This document shows positions 9,049-18,073 of a stretch of DNA of 64,000 nucleotides, piece by piece. The position numbers and the translations under genes are program-made. Where the stretch lies: contig JAPJBO010000941.1 of NCBI GenBank assembly GCA_030068145.1, positions 23,139-87,138 of the forward strand, in the 5' to 3' direction. The notes beneath the pieces were generated by a model. The model had not been told where the DNA came from. It did no database searches and saw nothing but the letters and a program-made list of their open reading frames with translations. Position 1 is the first letter of the stretch. Every line of letters starts with the position of its first letter. The stretch comes from Diplonema papillatum (Eukaryota > Euglenozoa > Diplonemea > Diplonemida > Diplonemidae).

Positions 9049-9183
9049 AGGCAGAGCCCCCTTGGCGGGGCGGGGGAGGAACACGGACATGCCGGCTACG
9101 ACACGACGGGAAGGAAGCTCGTTGGGGGGGGACCTGTAACTATCCTCGCCGACGAGCGGTGGGTACGAGCTGCGACCCGCGAG

Positions 9184-12100
9184 ATGCTTGGCCGCGCATG
9201 CCCGGTGCCGGGAGACGGGAACTGCCAGTTCTCAGCCATCGCACAACGGCACGGGACAGTGGATGCAGAGCGACTGCGACAAATGGTAGTTGATGAGATG
9301 GAGGCGCGCCCGGCTGACTACCGTCCGTACATGGTGATGGAACCGGGGCCGGACAGTCGAGGGCTCACGGTGGCGGAAGAGTTGGCCAAGTGGCAGGCTT
9401 ACCTGGCGGCCATGCGGAGGAACGCCACGTACGGCGATGAGCTGACACTACGGGCAGCGTCGCGAGTGCTGCGCTGCGACATCTGGGTGCTGAACGCGAC
9501 GAGCCGGGAGGCCCTACGTGGATGCAGACAACCGTCGCCGACCGCGACCATTGTTCTTACGTACCGGCCGGAGCACTACGACACCGTGATTCTACCGCTG
9601 CCGAGCCAGCGCCTGCTGGAGGCGACGACAGGCGACACGGTACCCTTGGCGCGGCTCGCTCTGATTAATGCTGGCCCGGTTGCTGGCACAGACGCACCGA
9701 CCCACCACCTACCAACCGGCGTGCCCGCCGCTGCGCGGACCCGGCAACGGAACACGCGCCCCCGCGCGCCCGAACCAAGGTTACCCAGCATCGCCGAGGC
9801 GAAGCAGGATCGATCATGGAGCCCGCACGACGACGATATAGTGATCGTCACCATAAACGTGACATCCTTGGACACGGAGAAGCTGTTGGTGGTGGCCCTG
9901 CTCAAAGCAGATATAGTCGTACTGCAAGAGACCCGGGTAACCAAGGCAGAAAAGGCGTACATGGGTTCATTTCTCGCGGCGTACGGATGGAACGTGCACT
10001 GGGGCGACGACGTAACGATGGTGGAAGGTGGAGACGGGAGAAGCCAAAGAAGACCTGGTGGAGTGGCAGTGCTAACCCGTCAGCACCTCACAGCGCAACT
10101 AGTGGCAGCGGTTGAAGACTCAGAGAAGAGAGTGGTGGCATCGACGCGCGTTGTGCATGTTGTCGTAGCCCTGGGGGACGGCAGAACAGCATTACACATA
10201 TTCTCGTTGTACGGGCAGAGCGGGAACAGCGTGCAGGTGCAGGGGGAAAGGGAGCAGTTGATAACAGAGGTGTTGGGTATAGCGGCAGGCCTGGGGCAAG
10301 TGCCGACCCTTGTAGTGGGTGACTTCAATTGTTCGACAGAGACCAGTTCAGTACTAGCCGCAGCATGCCGGTCGGGAAGATGGGCAGATGCGGCAGCCGC
10401 TTACGCGGTAGGCCAAGGCGAAGAACCACCGTGCACGTGCTGGGCGCCGAATGCGACAGGAGGGAGCAGGATAGACTTGTGCCTCGCCAATGCCTGTGCG
10501 GCACCAGCCATCAGCAAGGTCTGCACAGTGGAAAGGAAAAACAGCGAGTTCCACACGCATGCACCAATGTACGTGACGATGCGCCAGCAAGTGTTCCGAG
10601 AGCGCCACAGGCGCGCAATACTCCCGACAGCATTTCCTCGGGCATATCCGTTGCTCAACCTGAGTGAGAAGAGTCTTTTAGAAGTGTTCGCCAACGAGGC
10701 AAAAGAGGCCATGACGGGAGCTATGAGTCTGAAACAGCTATCGCAACACGCAGAAAGCTATCTGCTCATGTTGCACAGGCGCGAGCTCGCATTGCCGTCC
10801 AGGGCGTACAAGGGACGCGGGAACCAAGTGGTCAGCGACTCGCGACTAGCCACCAAATTCCAGCACTCGTCAACAAGGGGTGCCTCCACGAAGCAAACTC
10901 GAGCACGAGACGAGCTGTTGGGGCACCTGCGGACATTGGTACAAGCAGCCCGGGAGCGACTGAGATCTGACATACCGTATCCGCTTACAAGACGAGAGGA
11001 AAAAGCGAGAGAAGCCGCACGGAAGAGGGTAGGAAGAGGCCACATCCCGGAGGCAGTCGCCAACATCGTGATGTCAGGCGATCTCTCCGAGTTACAAGCG
11101 CTTCAAAGCGCCTTGACGAGCCTGGAGGGATCCCAGAGGGCAGCATTCTCCGCGCTCAGACGGCACAGAAAGGCGCAGTGGACGCATAAGATGCAGGAAG
11201 CATGGGCGCATGGAAGGGGCTTAGTGTTCAATTTCATCGCCGATAAATATGCCTCGCCGTTGACGTTCCTGCGACGGGACGACGGAACCCTGACGGCGAA
11301 CGCGGCGGAAATTGACGAGATCTTGAGGGGCGAGAAGGCGTGGGGTGGAATCTTTCAGCGATACACGACGCGGGAGGAACCGTGCTGGGGGCGGTTTCTG
11401 CGGATGTACAGCCCCGTCCTGCCAGACAGGGCCGAAATGGAGTGCGAGGCGATAACGGTGGGTGACGTGAAAGCAGCGCTTGCGAAGATGAAGAAGTCAG
11501 CCTCAGCTGGGATGCACGGGTGGAGGATCCACGAGCTGCAACAGCTGCCGAACTCGCTTCTGGAAGGGTTCGCACGAGTACTAAATGAGGTGGAGGAAAG
11601 CGGAGAATGGCCGGAAGAACTGATGCACGCTCTCGTCTCGCTGATACCGAAACCGAAGAGCACAGGAGATCCCTTGTCCCAACGACCGATCTCAGTGGCA
11701 CCGGTGCTGTACAGGATATGGGCTGCTGTCAGGGCTAAAGACGCGCAACGCTGGATGGACGAACTGGCTCCAGAGGGGCTCCACGGCTGCCGGCCTAAGC
11801 ACAGCACGGAAGACCTTTTCTGGCATCTGGCAGCCGAGATCGAAGAGGCGCACCTCATGGGGCGCCCGCTGTATGGCATCGCGTTCGACTTTAAAAAGTG
11901 CTTCGATTCGGTGCCCATCAACGTCACCCTGCAACTCGCAAAGAAGCTGGGATTCAACCGAAAGGTACTTCGGGCATTAGAAGCCGCATACCGACAAATG
12001 CAACGGCATTTCAAGGTAAACGGGACGGTCGGAGGTGGGTTTATCCCAACAAACGGGATCATGCAGGGCTGCGCAATCAGTGTGATACTGATTGGGCTGT

Positions 12101-14865
12101 TGATCAGCGTGTGGATGAGGCACGTAGCGCAAGAAGGACGTCCACGATCATACGTGGATGACATAACAGCCACGGCCAGAGAAGCAAGTCACCTGCAGAC
12201 GATAGCGAACAAGACGGTACAATTCGAAGAAATGACCGGCTTATGGATTTGCCTAGCGAAATCCCACTCGTTTGGAACGACGTTGCGCCAACCAGCGGTC
12301 GAAATCATGAGCTGGCAAGAAGACACTGATGTTTTCGTCTCGGAAGACCCCCCGCGATTCTACAAACGGACGGACAGCTTCGATTGCCTTGGGGTCATGG
12401 TGCACGCACGTGGGCATGGACGCCAGCTGTCGAGCAGGATCCGACAACGCAGAGAAGGAGCAGTACTAAATTTGCAACGAATAAAAAGAATACCAGTACC
12501 GGCAACGGCACGTGAGACGCTGGTTTCAATGACCGCGTGCGCAAAAATGTACTACGGCATATCGGTCATGCCGTTAGACAACAGGACGTCGAACACCATG
12601 CGCCAGGCCGTCATGACAGCCCTATGGACCGGTCCCAGCAGACGTGCAGTTGAAGTGGTGATGCAGGTGCTTCACCACGGGCACCGGCTGGACCCTTACA
12701 CTGCCCCGGCTTACATACGGATCCGGACATGGGTGCGACAAATGCGGAAGTGGCGGCACATCAGGACACTGGCGGGTGTGGCTTGGGCGCACAAAGAGAC
12801 GTTACCGGATGGTTCTCCGCACAGGTTGATGTGGGATGCTCTAAGCCAGGCGGAGTGGGCGTGGACAACCCCTGACACCATCGGGTATACCAATGAGATC
12901 GGAGAGCAGGTCGTTTTTAACACGGACGATGCGAACGAGAAGCAAACGACAATCATGCTGCACGACTTGCGCCAGGCGCTACGACGCCAACAATTGGCAA
13001 AGATGTGCAACAGAAGGGAAGACTTGCGAGGATGTGCGCACGGGGTGGATGGAAGCGTAACCCGACATCTCCTCGAAGCTCTCGATAATGGATTGACAGG
13101 ATACCAACAGGGGATGTTACGATCAATAATAGCTGGGGCCGTGGCAACTACAGGCAGAACGGGGAAAAACGAGACTTGCCCATATTGCAACCAGGACGAA
13201 AGGGAAACTGTGGCGCACTTGTGGTGGGAGTGTGAGGCTTGGAGGGGTATACGGCAGGAGCACGGCATGGGCACCGTGGACAGGACAACATGGCCGAATT
13301 GCCTGAGCATGTGCGGAGTCGCACCCATGCACAGACACAGCACGGACCCCGCCCTGCAGCCAGTACCACTCGACCATGGTGAAGCCTGCCAATTTGTAAG
13401 CAGGCTACAGCGATACTACCTGGCTGTACTGCGTGCAAGGCAGATAAGGGATGAGAGAGAGCAGGAGACAAGTCGCCACCATCGACTGACCCAATACCCG
13501 TGGGGGTGGAGAACAACGAGTCCAAGGCGGGTCTGCATTCCAAAGATTGAGGCCGAAACAATCACGCAGCAGTGGAAGCACGGCGGCGAATTGTGGAACG
13601 CCATGCACTGGTGGCTAAACAGACTTCGATGGGCGCACGTTGGATCGGAACACGCAGTGACTTTCTTGGAGTTGGCCATAGACTTCGAAGTCACAACGGG
13701 CGTGCGGCTGCCGATAGTGGCAAATCGGCGAATCCAACCGCCGGCAGCCTCGAAAGCCAAGGCGACGTCGGCCCGAGCCGTACTCCCCCCCAGAGAAACC
13801 ACCGAGGGCCTATGCATGTACTTCGATGGCGGCTCAAGGCAGAACGGAACTGCACTGGCGGTGGCTGGGGCCGGAGCAGTCATCTACAAGGATGGGCTGA
13901 AGCTGGCGGAGACAACAGTTCCCTTGGGTCGGACCACCAACAACGTGGCCGAGTACAACGGCCTGATAGCGGGGATACGACTGCTCGGGGAACAGCCGGG
14001 CGACGTTGAAGGGCCGGTAAAAGTCAGGGGCGACTCACAAGTTGTAATAGGACCAGTAAACGGGACGGCCATGTGCAAACCCAACTTACGACCGTATTTT
14101 CTGCAGGCGAGGGCGAGCATGGCCGACCTGACACCGCGGTTTGAGTTCAGTCTGGAACACGTACCGCGGAGTAGGAACGTCGATGCGGACGCGTTAAGTA
14201 ACGCGGCCATGGACAGGGTGCAAGCAGAGACGGGCGCGCAAGTAGGATTGATACGGGCGCAGTATGAGGAGTACAAGGGCAGTGCACTGGCGAAAGGTCA
14301 GTCTTTCCGAGCGGTCACCAGCGCGGTAGCACGAATCTGTGGCGTAGCGTGGCACTGTGGGCACGTCTCCAATGTCACCAGCGTCACAGCGCTAGGCGGA
14401 GGGGTAATGCTAGGCCTCTCGTGCCGAGCCGAGCTAGCCCCGCAGACCGAAGCAGTGTTGCAGGAAATGAGTCAGCCGCGCCCTGGCACACACACAGCTG
14501 CGACGGCACCCGCGAGCCCATTCGTCAAGGCACATGAGGCATGGGCAGCGAGCAGGCACCCGGAACACTTTTACAGTACAACATGGAAGGAGGAGGCGGA
14601 GTGGAAGGGAAGAGAGCAGGAGAGGGGCGCAAGCAGCCAGCGATCCCGACCAACAGCAAGGAAAGCGAGGAATGCGACGGCACGATGCGCGAAACATGAT
14701 GAACCCCGCTGCACCGCGTGTAAGAAGAGGCGATTGCCCCCAGATACGTGTTGCGACCAGCAGCACATGGGACATGGAGCAGGGAGCCTAAACCAAACGA
14801 GGCTGCAGTTTAGATCAGAGCGTGGCCACCACGAGCAGCCGGCAGGACCATCAGCTGTGACGTGA
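9184..14865 (+). CDS. LINE ORF2: OTU protease, APE endonuclease, reverse transcriptase, RNase H
   Basis: 1,893 aa from ATG 9184; the true N-terminus may be upstream (frame open from 9049). An OTU cysteine-protease domain comes first: PGDGNCQF at about 9-16 with the catalytic Cys, and EHYD with the matching His near 131. Next is an APE-type endonuclease: INVTSL near 224, QET, LYGQSG, GDFN near 380, SRID near 429, HTHAP near 457. The reverse transcriptase has SLIPKP near 819, FDFKKCFDS, GIMQGCAIS and YVDD near 990. A CX2CX9HX4C knuckle starts CPYC near 1332. RNase H has YFDGGS near 1548, NNVAEYNG, RGDSQV and NVDADAL. The C-terminus is Cys-rich. The protein would nick target DNA, prime reverse transcription and remove RNA; the OTU role is unknown. 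OTU domains are known in a few LINE and LTR lineages. Confidence 0.93.
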   Translation: MLGRACPVPGDGNCQFSAIAQRHGTVDAERLRQMVVDEMEARPADYRPYMVMEPGPDSRGLTVAEELAKWQAYLAAMRRNATYGDELTLRAASRVLRCDIWVLNATSREALRGCRQPSPTATIVLTYRPEHYDTVILPLPSQRLLEATTGDTVPLARLALINAGPVAGTDAPTHHLPTGVPAAARTRQRNTRPRAPEPRLPSIAEAKQDRSWSPHDDDIVIVTINVTSLDTEKLLVVALLKADIVVLQETRVTKAEKAYMGSFLAAYGWNVHWGDDVTMVEGGDGRSQRRPGGVAVLTRQHLTAQLVAAVEDSEKRVVASTRVVHVVVALGDGRTALHIFSLYGQSGNSVQVQGEREQLITEVLGIAAGLGQVPTLVVGDFNCSTETSSVLAAACRSGRWADAAAAYAVGQGEEPPCTCWAPNATGGSRIDLCLANACAAPAISKVCTVERKNSEFHTHAPMYVTMRQQVFRERHRRAILPTAFPRAYPLLNLSEKSLLEVFANEAKEAMTGAMSLKQLSQHAESYLLMLHRRELALPSRAYKGRGNQVVSDSRLATKFQHSSTRGASTKQTRARDELLGHLRTLVQAARERLRSDIPYPLTRREEKAREAARKRVGRGHIPEAVANIVMSGDLSELQALQSALTSLEGSQRAAFSALRRHRKAQWTHKMQEAWAHGRGLVFNFIADKYASPLTFLRRDDGTLTANAAEIDEILRGEKAWGGIFQRYTTREEPCWGRFLRMYSPVLPDRAEMECEAITVGDVKAALAKMKKSASAGMHGWRIHELQQLPNSLLEGFARVLNEVEESGEWPEELMHALVSLIPKPKSTGDPLSQRPISVAPVLYRIWAAVRAKDAQRWMDELAPEGLHGCRPKHSTEDLFWHLAAEIEEAHLMGRPLYGIAFDFKKCFDSVPINVTLQLAKKLGFNRKVLRALEAAYRQMQRHFKVNGTVGGGFIPTNGIMQGCAISVILIGLLISVWMRHVAQEGRPRSYVDDITATAREASHLQTIANKTVQFEEMTGLWICLAKSHSFGTTLRQPAVEIMSWQEDTDVFVSEDPPRFYKRTDSFDCLGVMVHARGHGRQLSSRIRQRREGAVLNLQRIKRIPVPATARETLVSMTACAKMYYGISVMPLDNRTSNTMRQAVMTALWTGPSRRAVEVVMQVLHHGHRLDPYTAPAYIRIRTWVRQMRKWRHIRTLAGVAWAHKETLPDGSPHRLMWDALSQAEWAWTTPDTIGYTNEIGEQVVFNTDDANEKQTTIMLHDLRQALRRQQLAKMCNRREDLRGCAHGVDGSVTRHLLEALDNGLTGYQQGMLRSIIAGAVATTGRTGKNETCPYCNQDERETVAHLWWECEAWRGIRQEHGMGTVDRTTWPNCLSMCGVAPMHRHSTDPALQPVPLDHGEACQFVSRLQRYYLAVLRARQIRDEREQETSRHHRLTQYPWGWRTTSPRRVCIPKIEAETITQQWKHGGELWNAMHWWLNRLRWAHVGSEHAVTFLELAIDFEVTTGVRLPIVANRRIQPPAASKAKATSARAVLPPRETTEGLCMYFDGGSRQNGTALAVAGAGAVIYKDGLKLAETTVPLGRTTNNVAEYNGLIAGIRLLGEQPGDVEGPVKVRGDSQVVIGPVNGTAMCKPNLRPYFLQARASMADLTPRFEFSLEHVPRSRNVDADALSNAAMDRVQAETGAQVGLIRAQYEEYKGSALAKGQSFRAVTSAVARICGVAWHCGHVSNVTSVTALGGGVMLGLSCRAELAPQTEAVLQEMSQPRPGTHTAATAPASPFVKAHEAWAASRHPEHFYSTTWKEEAEWKGREQERGASSQRSRPTARKARNATARCAKHDEPRCTACKKRRLPPDTCCDQQHMGHGAGSLNQTRLQFRSERGHHEQPAGPSAVT

Positions 14866-14936
14866 GGATGTTGACAACGTGGGCTATACTCCGCTTCAGG
14901 GGTTACCCGAAATTGAATTCCAACACACACACACAC
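14780..14936 (+). repeat. LINE 3' end and (CA)n tail (direct repeat of 7027-7194)
   Basis: Contains the last ~28 codons and stop of ORF2 (14863-14865), a ~57-bp 3' UTR ending TTGAATTCCAA and the CA tract. It appears base-for-base identical to 7027-7170. The shared segment may include the RNA structure recognised by the reverse transcriptase, since LINE 3' ends usually do (family knowledge). Confidence 0.9.
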
Positions 14937-15190
14937 ATACTAGCAAGCTTGCTTGAGCGCCGAAGGCGCGTCTAGTGGAATCCCATTTTCCGTTTCCACC
15001 ATTTGACGTACGCGATGCCTCCTATTTCCACTCTCTAAGAGGTTGGACAGGGGTAGTATTACGCAAACATCCAGGCCGTTACCCTCTCCGCTGTTTGTAC
15101 TCCCCCTTCCCACACACCCTCAAAACCCCAACTCCCCCCCCAGTCTTACACTCCCCGCGACCCCTTTTCCCTTATCCCCTTTTCCCTTTT
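14937..15190. repeat. Repeat with GCGCCGAAGGCGC hairpin and pyrimidine-rich tract
   Basis: TAGCAAGCTTGCTTGAGCGC followed by CGAAGGCGCGTC and GGAATCC is the inverse of about 57330-57365. The rest (15000-15190) is pyrimidine-rich (CCCCCCTTCCC-type runs) with no gene. This looks like host repeat into whose (CA)n part the LINE inserted. Confidence 0.6.
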
Positions 15191-16465
15191 CTATTGCTAC
15201 TGTGAGTGTTGCAAACGAAACGTAAATGAACTGAAATAGGGACCTCATACGCTGAAATCGACTGCGAACAATCTGATCGATCTCTCTTAATAAAAGATTA
15301 AAGCGCCGAAGGCGCAACCACCCAATCTGACTTTGTACACATGCAACAGAGATCTTATGAATCAACGAAAACACGCAATTGCGACTGTTCGGCAGACGGC
15401 TTTTTAGTGTCGCAAACGAAACAGGAACACGCTGAAATGGGTCCTTTACTCACAGTTCGTCTGCTTAGGAGCACTTGATTCCAGTGTATGGAAGACCCAT
15501 TTCAGCGTGTTCATGTTTCGTTTGCAACACTAAACGGCCGTCTGCCTTGGAACAGTCGCAATTGCGTGCAAAGTTTGATTGGGTGGTTGCTTTAATCTTT
15601 TATTAAGAGAGATCGATCAGATTGTTCGCAGTCGATTTCAGCGTATGAGGTCCCTATTTCAGTTCATTTACGTTTCGTTTGCAACACTCACAGTTCGTTT
15701 GCTTAGGGGCACTTGATTTCAGCGTGTGGAAGACCCATTTCAGTGTGCTCGTGATTCGTTTGCAACACTAAACAGCCGTCTGCCTTGGAACAGTCGCAAT
15801 TGCGTGTGCAAAGTTTGATTGGGTGGTTGCGCCTTCGGCGCTTAATCTTTTATTAAGAGAGATCGATCAGATTGTTCACAGTCGATTTCAGCGTATGAGG
15901 TCCCTATTTCAGTTCATTTACGTTTCGTTTGCAACACTCACAGTTCGTCTGCTTAGGAGCACTTGATTTCAGTGTGTGGAAGACCCATTTCAGTGTGCTC
16001 GTGATTCGTTTGCAACACTAAACAGCCGTCTGCCTTGGAACAGTCGCAATTGCGTGCAAAGTTTGATTGGGTGGTTGCGCCTTCGGCGCTTTAATCTTTT
16101 ATTAAGAGAGATCGATCAGATTGTTCACAGTCGATTTCAGCGTATGAGGTCCCTATTTCAGTTCATTTACGTTTCGTTTGCAACACTCACAGTTCGTCTG
16201 CTTAGGAGCACTTGATTTCAGCGTGTGGAAGACCCATTTCAGTGTGCTCGTGATTCGTTTGCAACACTAAACAGCCGTCTGCCTTGGAACAGTCGCAATT
16301 GCGTGCAAAGTTTGATTGGGTGGTCGCGCCTTCGGCGCTTTAATCTTTTATTAAGAGAGATCGATCAGATTGTTCACAGTCGGTTTCAGCGTATGAGGTC
16401 CCTATTTCAGTTCATTTACGTTTCGTTTGCAACACTCACAGTTCGTCTGCTTAGGAGCACTTGTA
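15190..16465. repeat. Family A repeat array, ~249-bp units, with one inverted unit
   Basis: From about 15430 on, GCGTATGAGGTCCCTATTTC recurs near 15641, 15889, 16139 and 16388, a period of about 249 bp. Each unit holds TTCGTTTGCAACACT, CAGTCGCAATTGCG, the hairpin GCGCCTTCGGCGC and TTTTATTAAGAGAGATCGATC. 15190-15425 is the same sequence in reverse, giving a head-to-head junction near 15400-15430. It is related to 1-1290 but a distinct subfamily. Confidence 0.9.
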
Positions 16466-16710
16466 CGGATGTAAATTTTACGCGAGTGGGGGGTTTAGGT
16501 TGAATTGGCTTCACACTTTCCCTTTTTGATGTCATGCGTGTTGTGCCTCAGCATTTGGTGAAATCTGACCAACCAAGCAAAGGACAAGGAGAGTTCGTGA
16601 CAATTCCCCCCCGACCTGCTCCACCTCCCTTGGCCTTTGCCTTCGTTTTTACTAAGACAACTCTGAAAGGTTGGGAGGGCTTCTGGGGAGTCAAGGGTTA
16701 ACTTGACATC

Positions 16711-17631
16711 ATGCCGGATCGTCGCATGGGTCAGGTGTATGTGAAAACAGGCAAGGGCAAGACGCCGGGTGAGATGCTTCGATGGCACAAGCGCTTTCTG
16801 GTTGCCGCTCATGATGTAGGAGAGCTGCAGCTCTTCAAAAACGACCAAGCTTTGTCGCCGAAGGAGGTGATCGATATCCACCAAATACTGAATGTCGAGG
16901 CACTTGATCGAAATAAAGCGCCCTATCTCGTCATAAATATAAAGGGTGGAAAGCAGGCCACCGTTAAAGTGCAATCTGCAGAGGTTCGTGACGCCTGGCT
17001 TGAGACCATCAATGACATGACGCTGGGCTGTTCTGGAAGCCACGAGAAGGGATCAAACATGCGGCTTGTAGTGGAGGGTTGGAAAGCTGCCCTTTCGCAA
17101 CGTCTTGGATATGAAGCGAAGTTTTTTGTTGACGAAGCTTCTTTTACAACAGCTATGCCTCCAGCCGAATCCCAAAAGTGCCTTGCTGCCATCAAAGAAG
17201 GACTATGGTTTGCAGCCCTCTTGCAAGTATCCCAAGAACTAGCATCTGGCCGACACGTTGCTCACGTTGTGAACAAGGTCGTCTTACGAAAGAGCAAACC
17301 GGGATCGACATCATCGTTTGACAAGGTAACTGGCGGCCTTGTTCTCCGTTTGACGTGGGATGCGAATGAGTCGTGCATTCGGACCCCTGATCCTGCTGCG
17401 ATATTGCGCCTTGTCACAGCAAACACGTGGCAGAAAGGCCTCGACGCGTCTCTCGAACACTCCGGTGATTGGATTGATGGCGTCCAGAGGCTACGGCATG
17501 CAGTCGGTATGTTGCTGAGAGGGGAGTTTTATCATTTTCTGTACCACGCGAATTTTGGTGTCATGGGGGGGCCTTCACGTGGCGACGCTGTTGACCGCAC
17601 CTTAATTGAGTCGCGGTCGCCGATCCCCTAA
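16711..17631 (+). CDS. PH-domain protein, 5' part
   Basis: Open frame from ATG 16711 to a TAA at 17629, 306 aa. Residues 1-105 look like a pleckstrin-homology domain: GQVYVKTGKG, WHKRFLVAAH, LQLFKNDQ, an IDIHQILNVE strand, LVINIKGGKQATVKVQS, and the C-terminal helix RDAWLETIND with the conserved Trp. PH domains bind phosphoinositides or proteins at membranes. The rest is mainly helical and unrecognised. The final ~25 residues (after FYHFLYHANF) look less protein-like, so a splice donor probably lies near 17550-17580 (for example GTGTCATG) and the gene likely continues at about 18074. The exact junction could not be set. Confidence 0.7.
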   Translation: MPDRRMGQVYVKTGKGKTPGEMLRWHKRFLVAAHDVGELQLFKNDQALSPKEVIDIHQILNVEALDRNKAPYLVINIKGGKQATVKVQSAEVRDAWLETINDMTLGCSGSHEKGSNMRLVVEGWKAALSQRLGYEAKFFVDEASFTTAMPPAESQKCLAAIKEGLWFAALLQVSQELASGRHVAHVVNKVVLRKSKPGSTSSFDKVTGGLVLRLTWDANESCIRTPDPAAILRLVTANTWQKGLDASLEHSGDWIDGVQRLRHAVGMLLRGEFYHFLYHANFGVMGGPSRGDAVDRTLIESRSPIP

Positions 17632-18073
17632 CCGCCAGCATCATGTACTTGATGCGACGCGGAACAAGTGCTGACAGCACCGCCCGGCGAATAGAGCCGT
17701 AAAAGTGGCAAATCGACCGGTCGGGGGTGCTTAGCAGCCAATGGCCTGATGGCTGAGTGCACACCTAAGCAGGGCTGCATCCTCGTGTTGTAGCCGTATT
17801 GTGTATAAGGCTTCGTGGGGGCCTGGTCAACCACCTCATCACAATAGGCGCAAACCTTTCTCGACAGTGATTGGACAGTCGGGGATGAAGAAGAGAAAAG
17901 TAAAGCAAGACCTGCCCCCTGCGCCTGCTGTCTCCGGCTGCTTCGGCAGACGACACATACTACTACTACTACTACTACTACTACTGTACCATGCGAAGCG
18001 GTCAAAATCAATTCCGAAGCCCTTGAAAGGTTTACGCACCACAGTCGAGAAGGCTCCAACGGCGCGAGCTTGA
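17632..18073. other. Probable intron with (TAC)n microsatellite
   Basis: Both reading frames of the flanking coding blocks are closed here. It contains a (TAC)n run at about 17957-17985. A TGA at 18071 in the downstream frame means the second coding block must start after it. Likely an intron of the PH-domain gene, with the donor just upstream of 17580. Confidence 0.45.

Larger units (their letters stand above)
7195..14936 (+). mobile_element. Complete non-LTR retrotransposon (LINE) with OTU, APE, RT, RNase H
   Basis: The element has a very short 5' leader (about 42 bp), a gag-like ORF1 (7237-9048), a pol ORF2 (to 14865), a ~57-bp 3' UTR and a (CA)n tail (about 14923-14936) with no poly(A). 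No long terminal repeats. Both reading frames are intact, so it may be or recently have been active. It lies between a (CA)n tract with an extra LINE 3' end on the left and TACTAGCAAGCTTGC on the right. The latter matches, in inverse orientation, a repeat at about 57335-57365 that is followed by (TG)n. Insertion into (CA)n microsatellites is the simplest reading. Confidence 0.92.

Noticed and set aside
7027-14936. LTR retrotransposon (identical direct repeats at both ends)
   Set aside because: The repeated segment holds the 3' coding end of ORF2 and a (CA)n tail, there is an APE endonuclease and no integrase, aspartic protease or primer-binding site; LINE features fit better.
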